This document shows positions 1-12,039 of a stretch of DNA of 64,000 nucleotides, piece by piece. The notes beneath the pieces were generated by a model. It saw only the letters and a program-made list of their open reading frames with translations. It was not told the DNA's origin and ran no database searches. Positions within the stretch are counted from its first letter, which is position 1, and every line of letters starts with the position of its first letter. A program made the translations under genes and the position numbers. The stretch is from Phocoena phocoena (taxonomy: Eukaryota > Chordata > Mammalia > Artiodactyla > Phocoenidae): NCBI RefSeq assembly GCF_963924675.1, contig NC_089230.1, forward strand, positions 868,001 to 932,000. Direction: 5' to 3'.

Positions 1-3000
1 GTTATTTCTTAGTGGTTATCTACTTTAAGGGTAGAACTGGAATACTTAGGAAAAAGAAGTACATTTGTTTTTGGTAAAGATATTCAAACATTTGATGAGA
101 ATGCGATTTTTGTGTGTGTGGCAGTAACTTTCTTATTATCTTTGGAGAAGTTAATATGGGGAAAATTATATAAATACATGGAATAGGAGAAAGAACTAGT
201 TGCCATTAGGGTGAGCTCATGTAGACTGTGGTTGGGCTGGATGACAAGTACTGGGAAAAACAAGAGGATTGACTTTGCTTTATAATCTATAGCTTCTGTC
301 GATACAAGAATCCTGTTTAATAACAGGAAAATTTACTATGTGTCCACATAGCAAAGCACAACCTACATACACTCTCTGATTCTGTGATTATGATTTTATG
401 TGGCTGTCCCTGATTTCCCTAAATGCCCAGAGGAAGTTTTTACTTCTTAGTTGAAGGGCAAATGCAGGGAAAAAGACACGGTTTTCCCTGTGTCACAGTT
501 AAAGCTTTGGCTCTTTGTTTTATAACTTAAAGGATTATAATTATGGTCTTTTATGGGATGATCCAACCTTGTCCCATGCTCGTGGGTTTTAATGCTTCCT
601 ACTAGGGAACCAAAATTGCTACATTTGTAAGTTCCATCACACTTTATTTCTTAAACATTCTTATACTGCTGCGGTTTACTGAACTGTTTCTTATGTAAAA
701 TTAAGTTATTTTAAATAATGCCCACGCTGAGAATACCAACGATAGTGACAATGATAATGTTAATGACAGCGCAATAGAGGTACCTCTACCTCCACAGTGA
801 GTCTGTGCGTGTGTAACTGTGTGTGGAAGTGTGGTGCCCGTGTATTTATCATCCGGGTTGGGGACACTTCTGAAAGTGGCTGAAGCTGCTGTTAATAATC
901 CCACTGCCCCACAAGAGTGAACGGGGACAGGCCTGGAAAGGGAGATACGGTGGTCACCCCGTGAGTAAGCCCACATAGAAATACAATTTACCTTTGGTCT
1001 CCTCCCTTAAACACTATTCAGATTCCCTCACCAGCTAGTTAGTCCCTCAGCCTGAAGATCACGGCCAGCCCGGCTCTCAGGCGCCCGGGAACAGTGGACA
1101 CAGAGGCACAGGAGTGGAGACAGAAACAGGTGCTGAGCTGGGTCCTAAGAAAGGCCTGAGGTACTTTGTGGACTCGGGGGGTCTGGTCTGGTGAAGACCC
1201 CCCAGGGCCCAGCATTCCTGCGTTACTGGGTGCTAAGATAAGGAGGCAGCTCACTCGGGGGGGTCACCTGGGTGGGGAGTATAGCTGAGAAGAGGAAGCA
1301 ACACCGAATAAGGGCAGAAACAAGGTCCTGAAGGGATTTGTGTGCCGGGGGAGGGAGCCTGGATGGGGAACAAAGGAAGGGTTTTAAGAGGCTGTGAAAG
1401 ATGGCAACACCAGATCTGCACCTCAGAAGGATGACCCCGACTGTAGAGGGAGGGCGAGCCTCCAGGCTGGCAGGGGTCCTAGTCATGCAGGCCCTGGTTT
1501 GGGGAACCTAAAATTTATGTAGTTTAAAGGGCCCTCTCTAAAAGAAATAATTAATACGATGTGTACAAAATTAGGTATAAAAGTGAGTATGTAAGTGTCA
1601 ATACAGCAGGATGCAGGTCTATTCTTGGAGGCCACTCCTGCTCTAGGACATTTGGCAATGGCTTACCACACACGGAAATACCCCGAGACGACACCATCCA
1701 TCCCACTAAGCCAGAACCAGAGGCTCCCCGTCCAGACCCTTCTAACTGATGCCCAAGAATGCCCAGGGTCACTCCAATGCCACCTAACACAGAGCAGGGA
1801 AGACAGAGTGGTCTTAAGGATTTGCTATGAAAATACCTTTGTAGGTGAAATGTGCGCACGCGAAAGCACACCCACCAGGTGAGAAATCTTAAAGCTTAAA
1901 CTCTTTGAGCTTCATGGCAAGTCCACCTCTGCATCTGGGCAAGAGGATCAGAATCGGGCAGTGGCAATAAAGAAAATTAACAGGCTATTTAGAAGGAAAG
2001 CACCTTTGGGTTGTAGTTACCTACTGGGTATGGCCAGTAAGGCACACAGGATCAACCTGAGTTTCTGACTGAGGCACAGATCAAGCACTTGGAGAGTGTT
2101 TATTCTGTGGGCTGTAAGTCTTAGAAATCAGAGTGCATCTACAAAAATCAGTAGAAAAGAAATAATTAATAACACACCTTCCCCCTGCTTCAGGGTAAGT
2201 TACTGCTATGGGAGGATGAGGGATGTGTGAGCTCTTGAACACCAGGGTGCGCCTGGCTTGTGACATTTTCACCCTGTGGCTGTGGCCCTGATTTTCACTC
2301 TTGCCCCATGAGTCACTGGGCCGCACAGCTTGGGTTGAAGACATTGGCTGCTAAGTGGAGGTTGTCTTGTAGTTGGCAGATGAGTTACTGTGCAGAATTT
2401 TTTCTGTTCCGTGCAGGACTTGGTGTCTGCTGGGAGTGGCTGACATCAGCTGATGACTTTTTCCTTGGCTCACCCATGGAAAGTGACTGCAGCAGAGGTG
2501 AAGTGAATTAGATTTGGACTAATCTAAACCTTGGGAAACTCTGTGGGACGTGGATCCCACTTCTGACAGAGCTGGTCTGAAACAGAATTCCTCTCCGAAG
2601 GGGATACAGAGCTAGACCCCTCATGGCACTGCTCCCCGACCAGTTTAGATCCTGCAAACGTCAGGCGCCGAGTTCCTGCAAGTCACCCAGCTGTGCTGAA
2701 GCGGAGACGTTTTTCTCCCTCCTCCAATTTCCTGGGAGGAAACGAGGGACAGGACAGCAGAACTGATAACGATCTTGTAACACCTGCATCAAGTTCAGGC
2801 TACGTAACCCACCCTCATCTCTGGAATGTGAGCAGAAAGGGGGAAAGGGGTGCTGTGCTCTTTTCCCATGGCTACATACTCCCAGTTCAAGGCAAAGGGG
2901 GAGCCTGGGTGAGGGGCTGACAACGGGGAAGGGAAGACTCTGGGACTGTGGGTTCTGGTCAAACATCTGGGTCCTGCTCTCTGCTTCACAGTGGCTGGAC

Positions 3001-4201
3001 CTCACATTAGCAAGACATGGTGGACAGTGATGGGCCTGGTTCCTCCAGGCCACAGCTCAGCTTCTTCAGGGTGTCATGAGAAACTCTAGGAGCAAAAGGG
3101 GCAAAACAAGAGAAAAACAAGTATGGACACGAGATCCCTGGGTCCAGAAGCAAACTCAAGTTTCTCCCAAAACCGACTACTCAGAGACTGATTTTGGTAG
3201 AATTGGAAGATGATCTGGTAGAAGAAAGGCAAGCAGAGACCCCGGGACGTTCCTGCAACTTGTCGTGTCCTCACTATGAGCTGGTGGTAGTGCAGAAAAT
3301 GGGTGGATTGAGGTGGGTCCAAAGGGCAGGGGCTGGTTGAGACACCGTAGAAATACTCTTTGATTCCTCCTTGATGAATTTCTAGATGGTCCCCTCCTAA
3401 TTCAATGTTTTATATTTGATAGCATTCTACTTACATTGCTCGATATTGAACTATTCCATGATTGGCATATCCCATTTCGGAGAAGATTCCAAATAAATTG
3501 TGAGATTGATTCCACATGATGTGTATCTTCTCAACCAACGTCATGTGCTCCAGTGGAAGAAATATTCAAGTAATATTGGGAGCACATGCTTGTTTTTCTT
3601 TTATCATGATTTATGCAACACATGTTTTTAAAAAAATATTTGGAGATTTAGAGAACATTCAGTAGAATTCTATTATTCTACTGGTAAATTTAAAGTAACC
3701 CTATTGTGTCATTGAAGAATTTTGGGTGCATACAATCCATGTGTTTTTCCATGAGGAAAAAATCCTTTTATCATACTCAAAGGAACTGGATATTGCAGGA
3801 ATTCCTTGATTAAAGCCAATTATTTTGTTTACAACTCTTTTAGTATCATAAAATAAATTTATATTTAAAAGATTGTGCTACAAGCCACAAGTTGAGTTCA
3901 GACACGAAATTATTCCCCAGTGTCGTCATGGGATACTTGTTATCCTCACTCTCACCAGATCCGTCCAGGGACCGTTGGGATGAACTTGGAGTCAGGAGTC
4001 CACGTTCTGTCGTGGCTGAGCTTGGATATGTGTTCGTCACAGTGAACAGAGAAATGCAGCCCCAGGACCATCAGGCCTCAGATACAAGGAGCGCTGGTCT
4101 ACCCAAGTCAGAAAGGCAGAAGGGTGTGTTCTCATCTCACTCTACATCCAGATGATTTAGAAAAGAACATAAATACCTTTCATTGTTCTGTTTTCACTCA
4201 C
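1..4201. other. Unique sequence, no recognised gene or repeat
   Basis: I recognise no mammalian repeat, RNA gene or long ORF here. ORFs are under 135 codons, on both strands and mutually overlapping. A GT-rich patch lies near 800-840. The rest looks like ordinary intergenic or intronic DNA. Confidence 0.6.
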
Positions 4202-4364
4202 CTTTTATCATCTTATTTCTGTAGGTTCTACCGAGGCCACTGCTGAAAGGGCCCGACGCCTGCCGAGGGTCGTCTGCGTGGCTCTATCTTGGGCCCCCTG
4301 GAAATTGCTGTCAAAGTTCTCTGCTGACTTCACTCCTGAGAGCTCTGCCCTGTCATCAGCGGTG
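4202..4364 (-). other. Candidate internal or last coding exon
   Basis: On the minus strand a very strong acceptor (long T/C run ending TTTTTTCCAG, just above 4364) opens a 163-nt segment. The segment ends in AAAAG followed by the consensus donor GTGAGT (4196-4201). One frame is open from the acceptor for about 51 codons and reads like protein: mixed charge, with ADDRAELSG near its start and VEPTEIR at its end. It stops at TGATAA about 10 nt before the donor. No known protein was recognised. A stop this close to a donor fits a last coding exon followed by a spliced 3' UTR, or a non-coding RNA exon. Splice sites and frame are seen; the gene is inferred. Confidence 0.3.
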
Positions 4365-4960
4365 CTGGAAAAAAGGAAGAAGGAAAATACCAGGGGAGGT
4401 GACGACTGCCACCTACTGTCCCTGCTCCATTCACATGACTTCATTTCATATCGTGAGACTGTCTGTGGGATCGAGGTACTGGCCACCGCGTTCTATGTCT
4501 CTTGAAAGAAATTGTGCTTTGGTTTGGCCTCAAGCGCCTTGATTTTGCAATCCAACGAGGCAGTCAAAGCTACATCTCTCATTTATATAGGAATAAAACC
4601 AGATATAAAGACAGGAATTCCAGATATTCATGGATAGCCTTAGACACCAATAAATACAGTATTTATGTGCATTTAGAAAAACAAAGTACAGTAACCATGT
4701 GCATTTGTGAGTCTAATCACATCTGTTGTTAATATTTTAGCTTTATGCCTGGATGGCTCTCTGTGTGTGTGTCAGGAGACCACCCACACTGGCATTCTTC
4801 TGCTCCTGTTCCAAGTAGATTTGGGATTAATTATAATAAAAGCGATAATTTGTGAATAATTTAATTTTACACTGAATTTTATATCCACACATATGTATTT
4901 GGTATGTATTTATAACATATTATATGGATCTATAGACATATAATTATTTTTCTATGCACA
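4365..4960. other. Unassigned sequence
   Basis: AT-rich, with no recognised feature apart from the pyrimidine run (minus strand) just above 4364 that serves the candidate exon. Confidence 0.5.
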
Positions 4961-5170
4961 TAGCATGGTGGTTGACAGCACAGAATCTAGAGCCTAACTG
5001 CCTGGGTTCTGGGTTCAGATCCCAGCCCCATTCTTACTTCTTTGTGAACTTGGGCAACTCAGTTCCCTTCCTTCCTCGATACCTCATCTGTAAATAATGA
5101 TAATGATAGGACCTGCCCCTCATGTTGGTAGGAGATTTAAATGACTTACTGTTTGTGACGTGTTTAGAAA
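4961..5170 (+). repeat. MIR SINE
   Basis: Matches the MIR core as remembered: a start like GCATGGTGGTTGACAGCAC, then CTGCCTGGGTTC, TTGGGCAACTCA and CCTCATCTGTAAATAATG, ending near ATGACTTACTG. It is old and diverged, as expected of a mammal-wide element. Confidence 0.85.
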
Positions 5171-5214
5171 TGTTTCCTAACTCACTCCCGCTGGCTCTTG
5201 TAATTAGCTTTGTG

Positions 5215-5340
5215 GCCCTGGGGGCTGGTGTGATTTTCCCCTTTTACAGAAAACAAAGACCCTGGACTCTGGGAAGTTCAGGGACTGGCTGAAAACCACA
5301 CAGTTTTATTCTTTCAACCCTGAGCTCTTTCTGGTTTATT
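5215..5340 (-). repeat. MIR-like fragment
   Basis: Reads as the 3' half of MIR in reverse: TTTTACAGAAAACAAAGACC followed by a remnant of the GGTCACACAG box. Diverged; it sits 45 bp from the forward MIR copy. Confidence 0.5.
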
Positions 5341-6429
5341 TAAACCAAGGCATTTTGTGAAGGAAGGAGGATGACCTCAGATGTTTTTCTCCATTTACGT
5401 GGAGAGATTTCTAAACCATCATCAGCATCGTGGTGGAAAGACCTGCGTTTATTGCTTTCCTGTTTGCATTGTTTTTCTAGAAGCTTTAAAGCTAAGCCCA
5501 TGCATATTTTCCTCATAGACTCATTTTGTCTATTAAGTATTGAATATAGGCACCTTCTTGGGGATAATGGGAGGTGGAGCATTTTTATTGGGGGTAGTGG
5601 GAGGTGGAGCGTTTTTCTTAAATTTCGTCCTTGTCCTGCTTGTAGCTGGATACTGATCCTTCAAACACATGACGGTTTCACATCATTCATGTCCCCTGCC
5701 CCCAGGTGCCCCTTCACGGGGCCTCCAGAGCAGCTCCCTGCCCCGACCTGGTCTCTCAGTGCCCTATTCCTGCACATAATGTAAAAGGATTAGGAGGAAA
5801 AAACGAATGTTTCAAATGATTTTAAATCCTAAGTTTTTTGCATTGGATTTGGAGCAATTCACAAAATTCTGGAAGATGACACAATTATGAGTCAATAATT
5901 ATCCCCCAATGATCATAGTGACTCATTGGCCATCCAAACACATCAAAGGTATTTTGTCTTCTTAGAAGAGCTTTGGGTAAAGAGATTATTGCAATGTTTT
6001 CTATAAATTACCATCCCACCAAATACCTACTTTCCTTGCTGGAAATATTACCCAGCACACCCATGAGAGGCGAGTATTCTGAGTGGTGTATATATTCTTT
6101 CCTTGAAAAACGATGGCCCTTACAGTACCGTGTTTGGATGTATGTGTGTTAGCGTGTCTGTGTAGCTCAGTTTGCATATTTATGTAGTTTAAAAGTGCGA
6201 GTGTCTGGATGTACTTACATTCACTCTCACTGCTGTGTCTAAGGCGTGAGGGCCGATGTGGTTCAACTCATGACGGTCGGGATACAGCCGGCGAGGTGCT
6301 GCTGGTCAGTGGCGGGGCCTGAACTTGGACCAAAGCGTCCTCGCTCTTGGGCTGGGAGACTCTCCATCTTGCTGCGCTGCCTCTGCCCTTGGAATTTTTT
6401 ATAACTCTTTGTGACCTGTCTGACTCAAG
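5341..6429. other. Unassigned sequence
   Basis: No repeat or gene recognised. A 26-27 bp unit containing GGGAGGTGGAGC is present twice in tandem, imperfectly, at about 5563-5617. The 137-codon plus-strand ORF over this part has no protein-like composition. Confidence 0.5.
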
Positions 6430-6850
6430 GCCTCTAAGATATTTTTTTATTGAGATGAAATTCAGAAGATAACCGTTAACCGTTTTAGAGTGAATAAAAT
6501 GGTGGCTTTTAGTACATTCGCAATGTTGTGTGGCCACCAGCATTATCTGGCCCCCAACACTCCCATCCCCCAACAGGGAACCCCATGTCCTTTCAGCAGT
6601 CACACCCCTTCCCAGCCCCTGACACCCACCGATCTGCTTTCTGTCTCCCTGGATTTGCTGATTCTGGACATTTCATACAAAGGGAATAATGCTCCATGTG
6701 GCCTCTTGTTTCTGGCGTCTCTCACTGGGCATCGTGGTTTCAAAGCTCATCCACATTGTAGCCTGTGTCAGTGCATCAATCCTTCTTGTGGCAGAATCAC
6801 ATCCCAGAAGGTGGATGGACTGTATTTGTTTATCCACTCACCAGCTGGTA
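6430..6850 (-). mobile_element. Old L1 (L1M-type) 3' fragment
   Basis: Antisense to L1. It begins with the TTTTTTATTGAGATGAAATT end, passes a CCCATCCCC-rich stretch and GATCTGCTTTCTGTC, and then TTTCATACAAAGGGAATAATG and TTTATCCACTCACC. These are recognisable 3'-end landmarks of ancient mammalian L1. It is heavily mutated, with no ORF left and no target duplication found. Confidence 0.7.
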
Positions 6851-8490
6851 GAAAATAACCTAAATTGTGGTTTCAACCTCTTGGCTGAGAAAATGCTGCA
6901 GAGAACAGGCATGTACACATATGTTTGATGTTTAACATTTCTCAAGACTTTCCAAAAGGAAATTTTATCTTTGGATTCAAGACAACATTATTAGACATTC
7001 AATGTGAGAAGCAAAGGATAGTTATTTGTATCATGATATTTTGGGCTTTGATGCTCATTACTCAGCATAAATGGTTATTTATAATTCCTCCAAGACTTAT
7101 AAACTACACCTGCTTTCCTACAGGCTGTGATTATTGTGGGGATGATATTTGTGGATGAGCATTTTACAATTATGGAACAAGTAAACACTTCACTATGAAT
7201 ACTTCATCTAATGCCAGAAAAGTTACCCTGGGTCCTCAGTGTCTAACTCACGGAGTTAGGATTCAAAGTAGTTAGAAACCGGCAAATTTTAAAATGCTCA
7301 ACTTTTATGGACATAACCTGAGGTTGAAAGACTAGAGGATCAGATTTAGCAAATATTTAAACAACTTCATTTAGGCTACCAAAGAAGATTTCTGAAAATA
7401 ACAGGATGGATAAACATACTGAAAAGGCAGAGGAATGAGCTTTTTGCTATTTAAAGAAAACATCAGGGATATTTTCCTTATGATCTATTCCTAAGCAGAG
7501 ATAACACACGTTTGCAAATACTGCCTTATAATGTATAATAGGGACTTTTACACTTTTCTTTACTTGTCTACCTCTTTAAGTAGAAACGTGAAATTATTAA
7601 CTTATTTTCTTTTAACTTATGGGTTCAGAAGTATGGGTTATTCATTCAATATGGATGAATTAGGAGGGAGTGGCAGTAATCACAATTTATTAGTTTAATT
7701 TATTATCTACTTAACAGACATGAATTTTACTTAATCCTCTATTACTGGCCAGTTTCTCTGGCAGAAAAAAGATAGTGGATCATCTCATGACTTGTTTGGA
7801 TGTTGGGGGGTATTTCTTTAGCATTTATTTTCTACTCTTCCTTAGAGACATGTATGGAAAAACTTTAAAAAATATCACAATGTTACGTCGAGTGAAATAG
7901 TTATCTTGTAAGGAAATTTACACCATCCTGTAGGATCAGGAAAAGGAGAAAAATGTCTTTAATGACATAGAAAGTCTTTCTATTGATTTACAGTTTAGAG
8001 AGACTAGGTTTAGAGGATTGAGCCACTGCCCTAAAAATAGGAAACTATTAGCTGAGAAGGCAACTTCAAGGAAGGAAGTATTCAAGATACGCACAGTGTG
8101 TGTGTATTAGTCACATGGCTTCTACCAAGACGGTGGATCACGTACAATCTTCTAACAAACCACATTTCCTATAGGTTTGTTCCTACTTCTCAGGGAACAA
8201 ACACAACTGGGGACAGTCCCGTAACTTCTGACAGTACTTAATGCAGGAGGTAACATATCTCATGATGGCATATTAAGGATCTGGGGGGCCCGGGGCTCCT
8301 GGTTCTGCGACCATGAACTTGAGAAGCTGGGGAAAGGGGTTCCAGCTGATCTGTGGCTTGGGGTAGAGCAGACATTTCTGGTGGTGGCCGATATTTTCCG
8401 TCTTTGAAACCATGCTCACACCACAGAGAAGCCGAGAAGGCAAATGCAAAGCTCTCTGTAGCAAGCAGGGATGGGGGAAGGAAAATGCCA
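6851..8490. other. Unassigned AT-rich sequence
   Basis: Nothing recognisable: no ORF above 100 codons, no repeat and no clear signals. Confidence 0.5.
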
Positions 8491-9260
8491 GGATGCTCAC
8501 TTATAAGTAATCTGGTTCCCATCACAGCTGCTGAAATAGGTCTTTGAATTCAATCTGAGTGGAAACCCTGCTGGCTGCCTGAGACTGGTTCCTGAGACGG
8601 CACCCATCCAGATGCTTTGCTGCTCTTCCTGGATGAAAGTGTCCAATGCATCCACCTGCCAGTAGGTGGCTGTTGGTTTCCTCAAAGGACGCTGCCAAGT
8701 GGGGGCTTAGCACTAGATTCTGCATTGATGGACTAGACATTGAACCCTGGCAGTCCAGACATCAGCTGCAATCAGTAGGCCCTGTGCCTTGACCCCAGCA
8801 CAACGCCCTGAGGGGCTTCCATGCATCCACTCTGCCAGCTCTGTTGTGGCTGCAGCCCACCTAACAGGTCAGGTGTCCTTACCCCCAGGTCAGGTGCCCA
8901 CTCCTACAGGTGTGACCTCCAGCCCCTGACTCTCGTCACCTTTCTTTCTCCAGGCCCCTGTCCAAACAGTCAAGCTACTCATCCTTGCCCAGTGTCTGTG
9001 TGAGTTCTCTCTTTTAGTCAGACCTGTTTTCACTTGCTGTGTTGCCCATGGTGACAAGGTGTGTGGCCTGAAGTTCTGCCCCTCAGCTTCCTTCCAGGGA
9101 CCCCCAGGGGGCTGCCATGCAGTAGTAATTCTCTCTGTTCAGCTTCACTGTTGTGTTGAGATGTCCCCACTGTGACCAGTTGGGCCCATTTCCTTCTCAG
9201 CCAGAGGACCACTCAGTACCCAAGAGTGGCCTTTGGTGTGAATCGAGCAGGGGCGCTGGA
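8491..9260 (-). mobile_element. Probable endogenous retrovirus pol remnant (ERVL-like)
   Basis: On the minus strand, broken short frames resemble the part of a class III (ERVL-type) pol that joins the integrase zinc-binding region to the start of the catalytic core. The order is a GLL-x-AAD-like stretch, then a Cys/His pair, then YWQVDALD about 25 codons later (near 8650). Several stops and frameshifts separate the pieces, so no protein can be made. Flanking LTRs were not recognised. The spacing and the WQVD motif are seen; the family is an inference from memory and could be wrong. Confidence 0.4.
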
Positions 9261-9883
9261 GTGGTGGTGGGTGGTGTGGCCTCCTGCCCGCGCACCTGAC
9301 ACTGGGGGCAGCTTGTGCTCTGGCCTCTGGGAACCATCTCCAGCCCACCACCTGGAGGACCTGTGGATGCAGGTTACTGATGCTGCGAGGTGAGGCCCTT
9401 CATCTCCAGGGAGAGAGGGAATGGCCAGGGCCTGTTTTTCTGAATGTGGGTCATGCTCTACTTAACTGGGATAGACTCGTCCTAGAATTTTCGGGGCCAC
9501 TTTGTGATTTTCACGTTGGGGATTGTTGTAAACTCTGCGTGTGCTTTTCCCCCCCATGGGTATCTCTAAGACAGAGAAGTCTTTGTGACGCAGGACCCAA
9601 CTGGTGGATGGTGGCGTCCCATCTTCTGCTGGACAAGCCATGGTGTCATCAGCTATGACTGTCTGTGTGTCCCCAGTGATACAGCCAAGGACAGAGCCCC
9701 CAGAGCCCCCAGAGCCCCTACCTTGGACCCCAACCCCACGTTCTTCTTTTACACAATGGTGGCAGCAACCTTGTTGTTAGCAGTGTGTTTTCTGGAAATT
9801 ACTGTAAAAGTGGTTTCATTGAGGAAGTATTTACGTGTGGCATGAAACGTAAGGGGTCTCTCCTTTGACCTGATTAGACCTCT
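9261..9883. other. Unassigned sequence
   Basis: No gene recognised. A CCCCCAGAGC unit is repeated about three times at 9694-9718. This may be a continuation of the retroviral remnant, but I cannot support that. Confidence 0.4.
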
Positions 9884-10265
9884 TGGCACCTCTTTTAAAA
9901 ATTTTTTTAACATCTTTATTGGAGTATAATTGCTTTACAATGGTGTGTTAGTTTCTGCTTTATAACAAAGTGAATCAGTTATACATATACATATGTTCCC
10001 ATATCTCTTCCCTCTCCCTCCCTCCCACCCTCCCTATCCCACCCCTCTAGGTGGTCACAAAGCACCGAGCTGATCTCCCTGTGCTATGCGGCTGCTTCCC
10101 ACTAGCAGCTATTTTACATTTGGTAGTGTATATATGTCCATGCCTCTCTCTCACTTCGTCCCAGCTTACCCTTCCCCCTCCCCGTGTCCTCAAGTCCATT
10201 CCCTACATCTGCGTCTTTATTCCTGTCCTGCCCCTAGGTTCTTCAGAACCATGTTTTTTTTTTTT

Positions 10266-11093
10266 TTAGATTCCATATATATGTGTTAGCATACGGTATT
10301 TGTTTTTCTCTTTCTGACCTACTACACTCTGTATGACAGTCTTTAGGTCCATCCACCTCACTATAAATAACTCAGTTTTGTTTCTTTTTATGGCTGAGTA
10401 ATATTCCATTGTATATATGTGCCACATCTTCTTTATCCACTCATCTGTTGATGAACACTTAGGTTCATTGTAAATAAAGCTGGCTATTGTAAATAGAGCT
10501 GCAATGAACATTGTGGTACATGGCTCTTTTTGAATTATGGTTTTCTCAGGGTATATGCCCAGTAGTGGGATTGCTGGGTCATATGGTAATTCTATTTGTA
10601 GGTTTTTAAGGAACCTCCACACTGTTCTCCATAGTGGCTGTATCAATTTACATTCCCACCAACAGTGCAAGAGGGTTCCCTTTTCTCCACACCCTCTCCA
10701 GCATCTGTTTGTAGATTTTTGATGATGGCCGTTCTGACTGGTGTGAGGTGTTACAATTGTTACAATTGTTATATCTTCTTCTTGGATTGATCCCTTGATC
10801 ATTATGTAGTGTCCTTCTTTGTCTCTTGTAATAGTCTTTATTTTAAAGTCGATTCTGTCAGATAAGTGAATTGCTACTCCAGCTTTCTTTTGATTTCCAT
10901 TTGCATGGTATATCTTTTTCCATCCCCTCACTTTCAGTCTGTACATGTCCCTAGGTCTGAAGTGGGTCTCCTGTAGGCAGCATATATATGGGTCTTGTTT
11001 TTGTATCCATTCAGCCAGTCTATGTCCTTTGGTTGGAGCATTTAATCCATTTACATTTAAGGTAGTTATCAATATGTATGTTCCTATCAACAT
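10266..11093 (-). pseudogene. L1 ORF2 with about 1000 codons deleted
   Basis: The open frame is 275 codons; ORF2 proteins are usually about 1275. The first ~110 residues are the start of the apurinic-type endonuclease, including LNVNGLN (Asn near 15) and LQETHF (Glu near 42). The frame then jumps, near 10745-10760, straight into the C-terminal Cys-rich region ([16 protein letters not shown]) and the conserved tail with [14 protein letters not shown] and MEYYSAIKRN. The rest of the endonuclease and the whole reverse transcriptase are missing. No stop interrupts the fused frame. Translation upstream and downstream of the join is clearly L1; whether it is ever expressed is unknown. Confidence 0.9.
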
Positions 11094-11151
11094 TTTGTTA
11101 TTTGTTTTGGGTTTGCTATTGTAGGTCTTTTCCTTCTCTTGCGTTTCCTGC

Positions 11152-12037
11152 CTAGAGAAATTCCTTTAGCATTTGTTGTAAAGCTGGTTTGGTGGCGCTG
11201 AATTCTGTTAGCTTTTGCTTGCCTGTAAAAGTTTTAATTTCTCTGTCGAATCTGAATGAGATCCTTGCTGGGTAGAGTAATCTTGGTTGTAGGGTTTTCC
11301 CTTTCATCACTTTAAATATGTCCTGCCACACCCTTCTGGCTTGCAGAGTTTCCGCTGAAAGATCAGCTGTTAACCTTATGGAGATTCCCTTGTATATTAT
11401 TTGTTGCTTTTCCCTTGCTTCTTTTAATAGTTTTTCTTTAATTTTTGATAGTTTGATTAATATGTCTTGGCATGTTTCTCATTGAATTTATCCTGTATGG
11501 GTCTCTCTGCACTTCCTGGACTTGATTGACTATTTCCTTTCCCATATTAGGGAAGTTATCAACTATAATCTCTTCAAATATTTTCTCAGTCACTTTCTTT
11601 TTCTTTTCTTTTTCTGGGACCCCTATAATTTGAATGTTAGTGCATTTAATGTTGTCCCAGAGGTCTCTGAGACTGTCCTTAATTCTTTTCATTCTTTTTT
11701 CTTTATTATGTTCTGCAGTGGTTATTTCCACTGTTTTATCTTCCAGGTCACTTATCCTTTCTTCTGCCTCAGTTATTCTGCTATTTATTCCTTCTAGAGA
11801 ATTTTTAATTTCACTTATTGTGCTGTTCATCATTGTTTGTTTGCTCTTTAGTTCTTCTAGGTCCTTGTTGATTGTTTCTTGTATTTTCTCCATTCTATTT
11901 CCAAGATTTTGGATCATCTTTACTATCATTACTCTGAATTCTTTTTCAGGTAGACTGCCTATTTCTTCTTCATATTTTTGGTCTGGTGGGTTTTTACTTT
12001 GCTCCTTCATCTGCTGCGTATTTCTCTGTCTTCTCAT
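11152..12037 (-). pseudogene. L1 ORF1 (RNA-binding protein), frameshifted
   Basis: From the ATG at 12037 the frame runs 199 codons. It covers a charged N terminus, a long coiled coil (many E/K/I/L heptads with ITEAEERISDLED at its end) and most of the RNA-recognition domain. It then hits a stop at 11438. The conserved C-terminal domain continues in another frame from about 11460 down to a stop at 11152, so a single small indel near 11455-11465 has broken the gene. ORF1p normally trimerises through the coiled coil and coats L1 RNA. Confidence 0.88.
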
Positions 12038-12039
12038 TT

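Noticed and set aside
5371..5784. 137-codon plus-strand ORF
   Set aside because: Composition is not protein-like, no domain, and part of it is a local tandem duplication.
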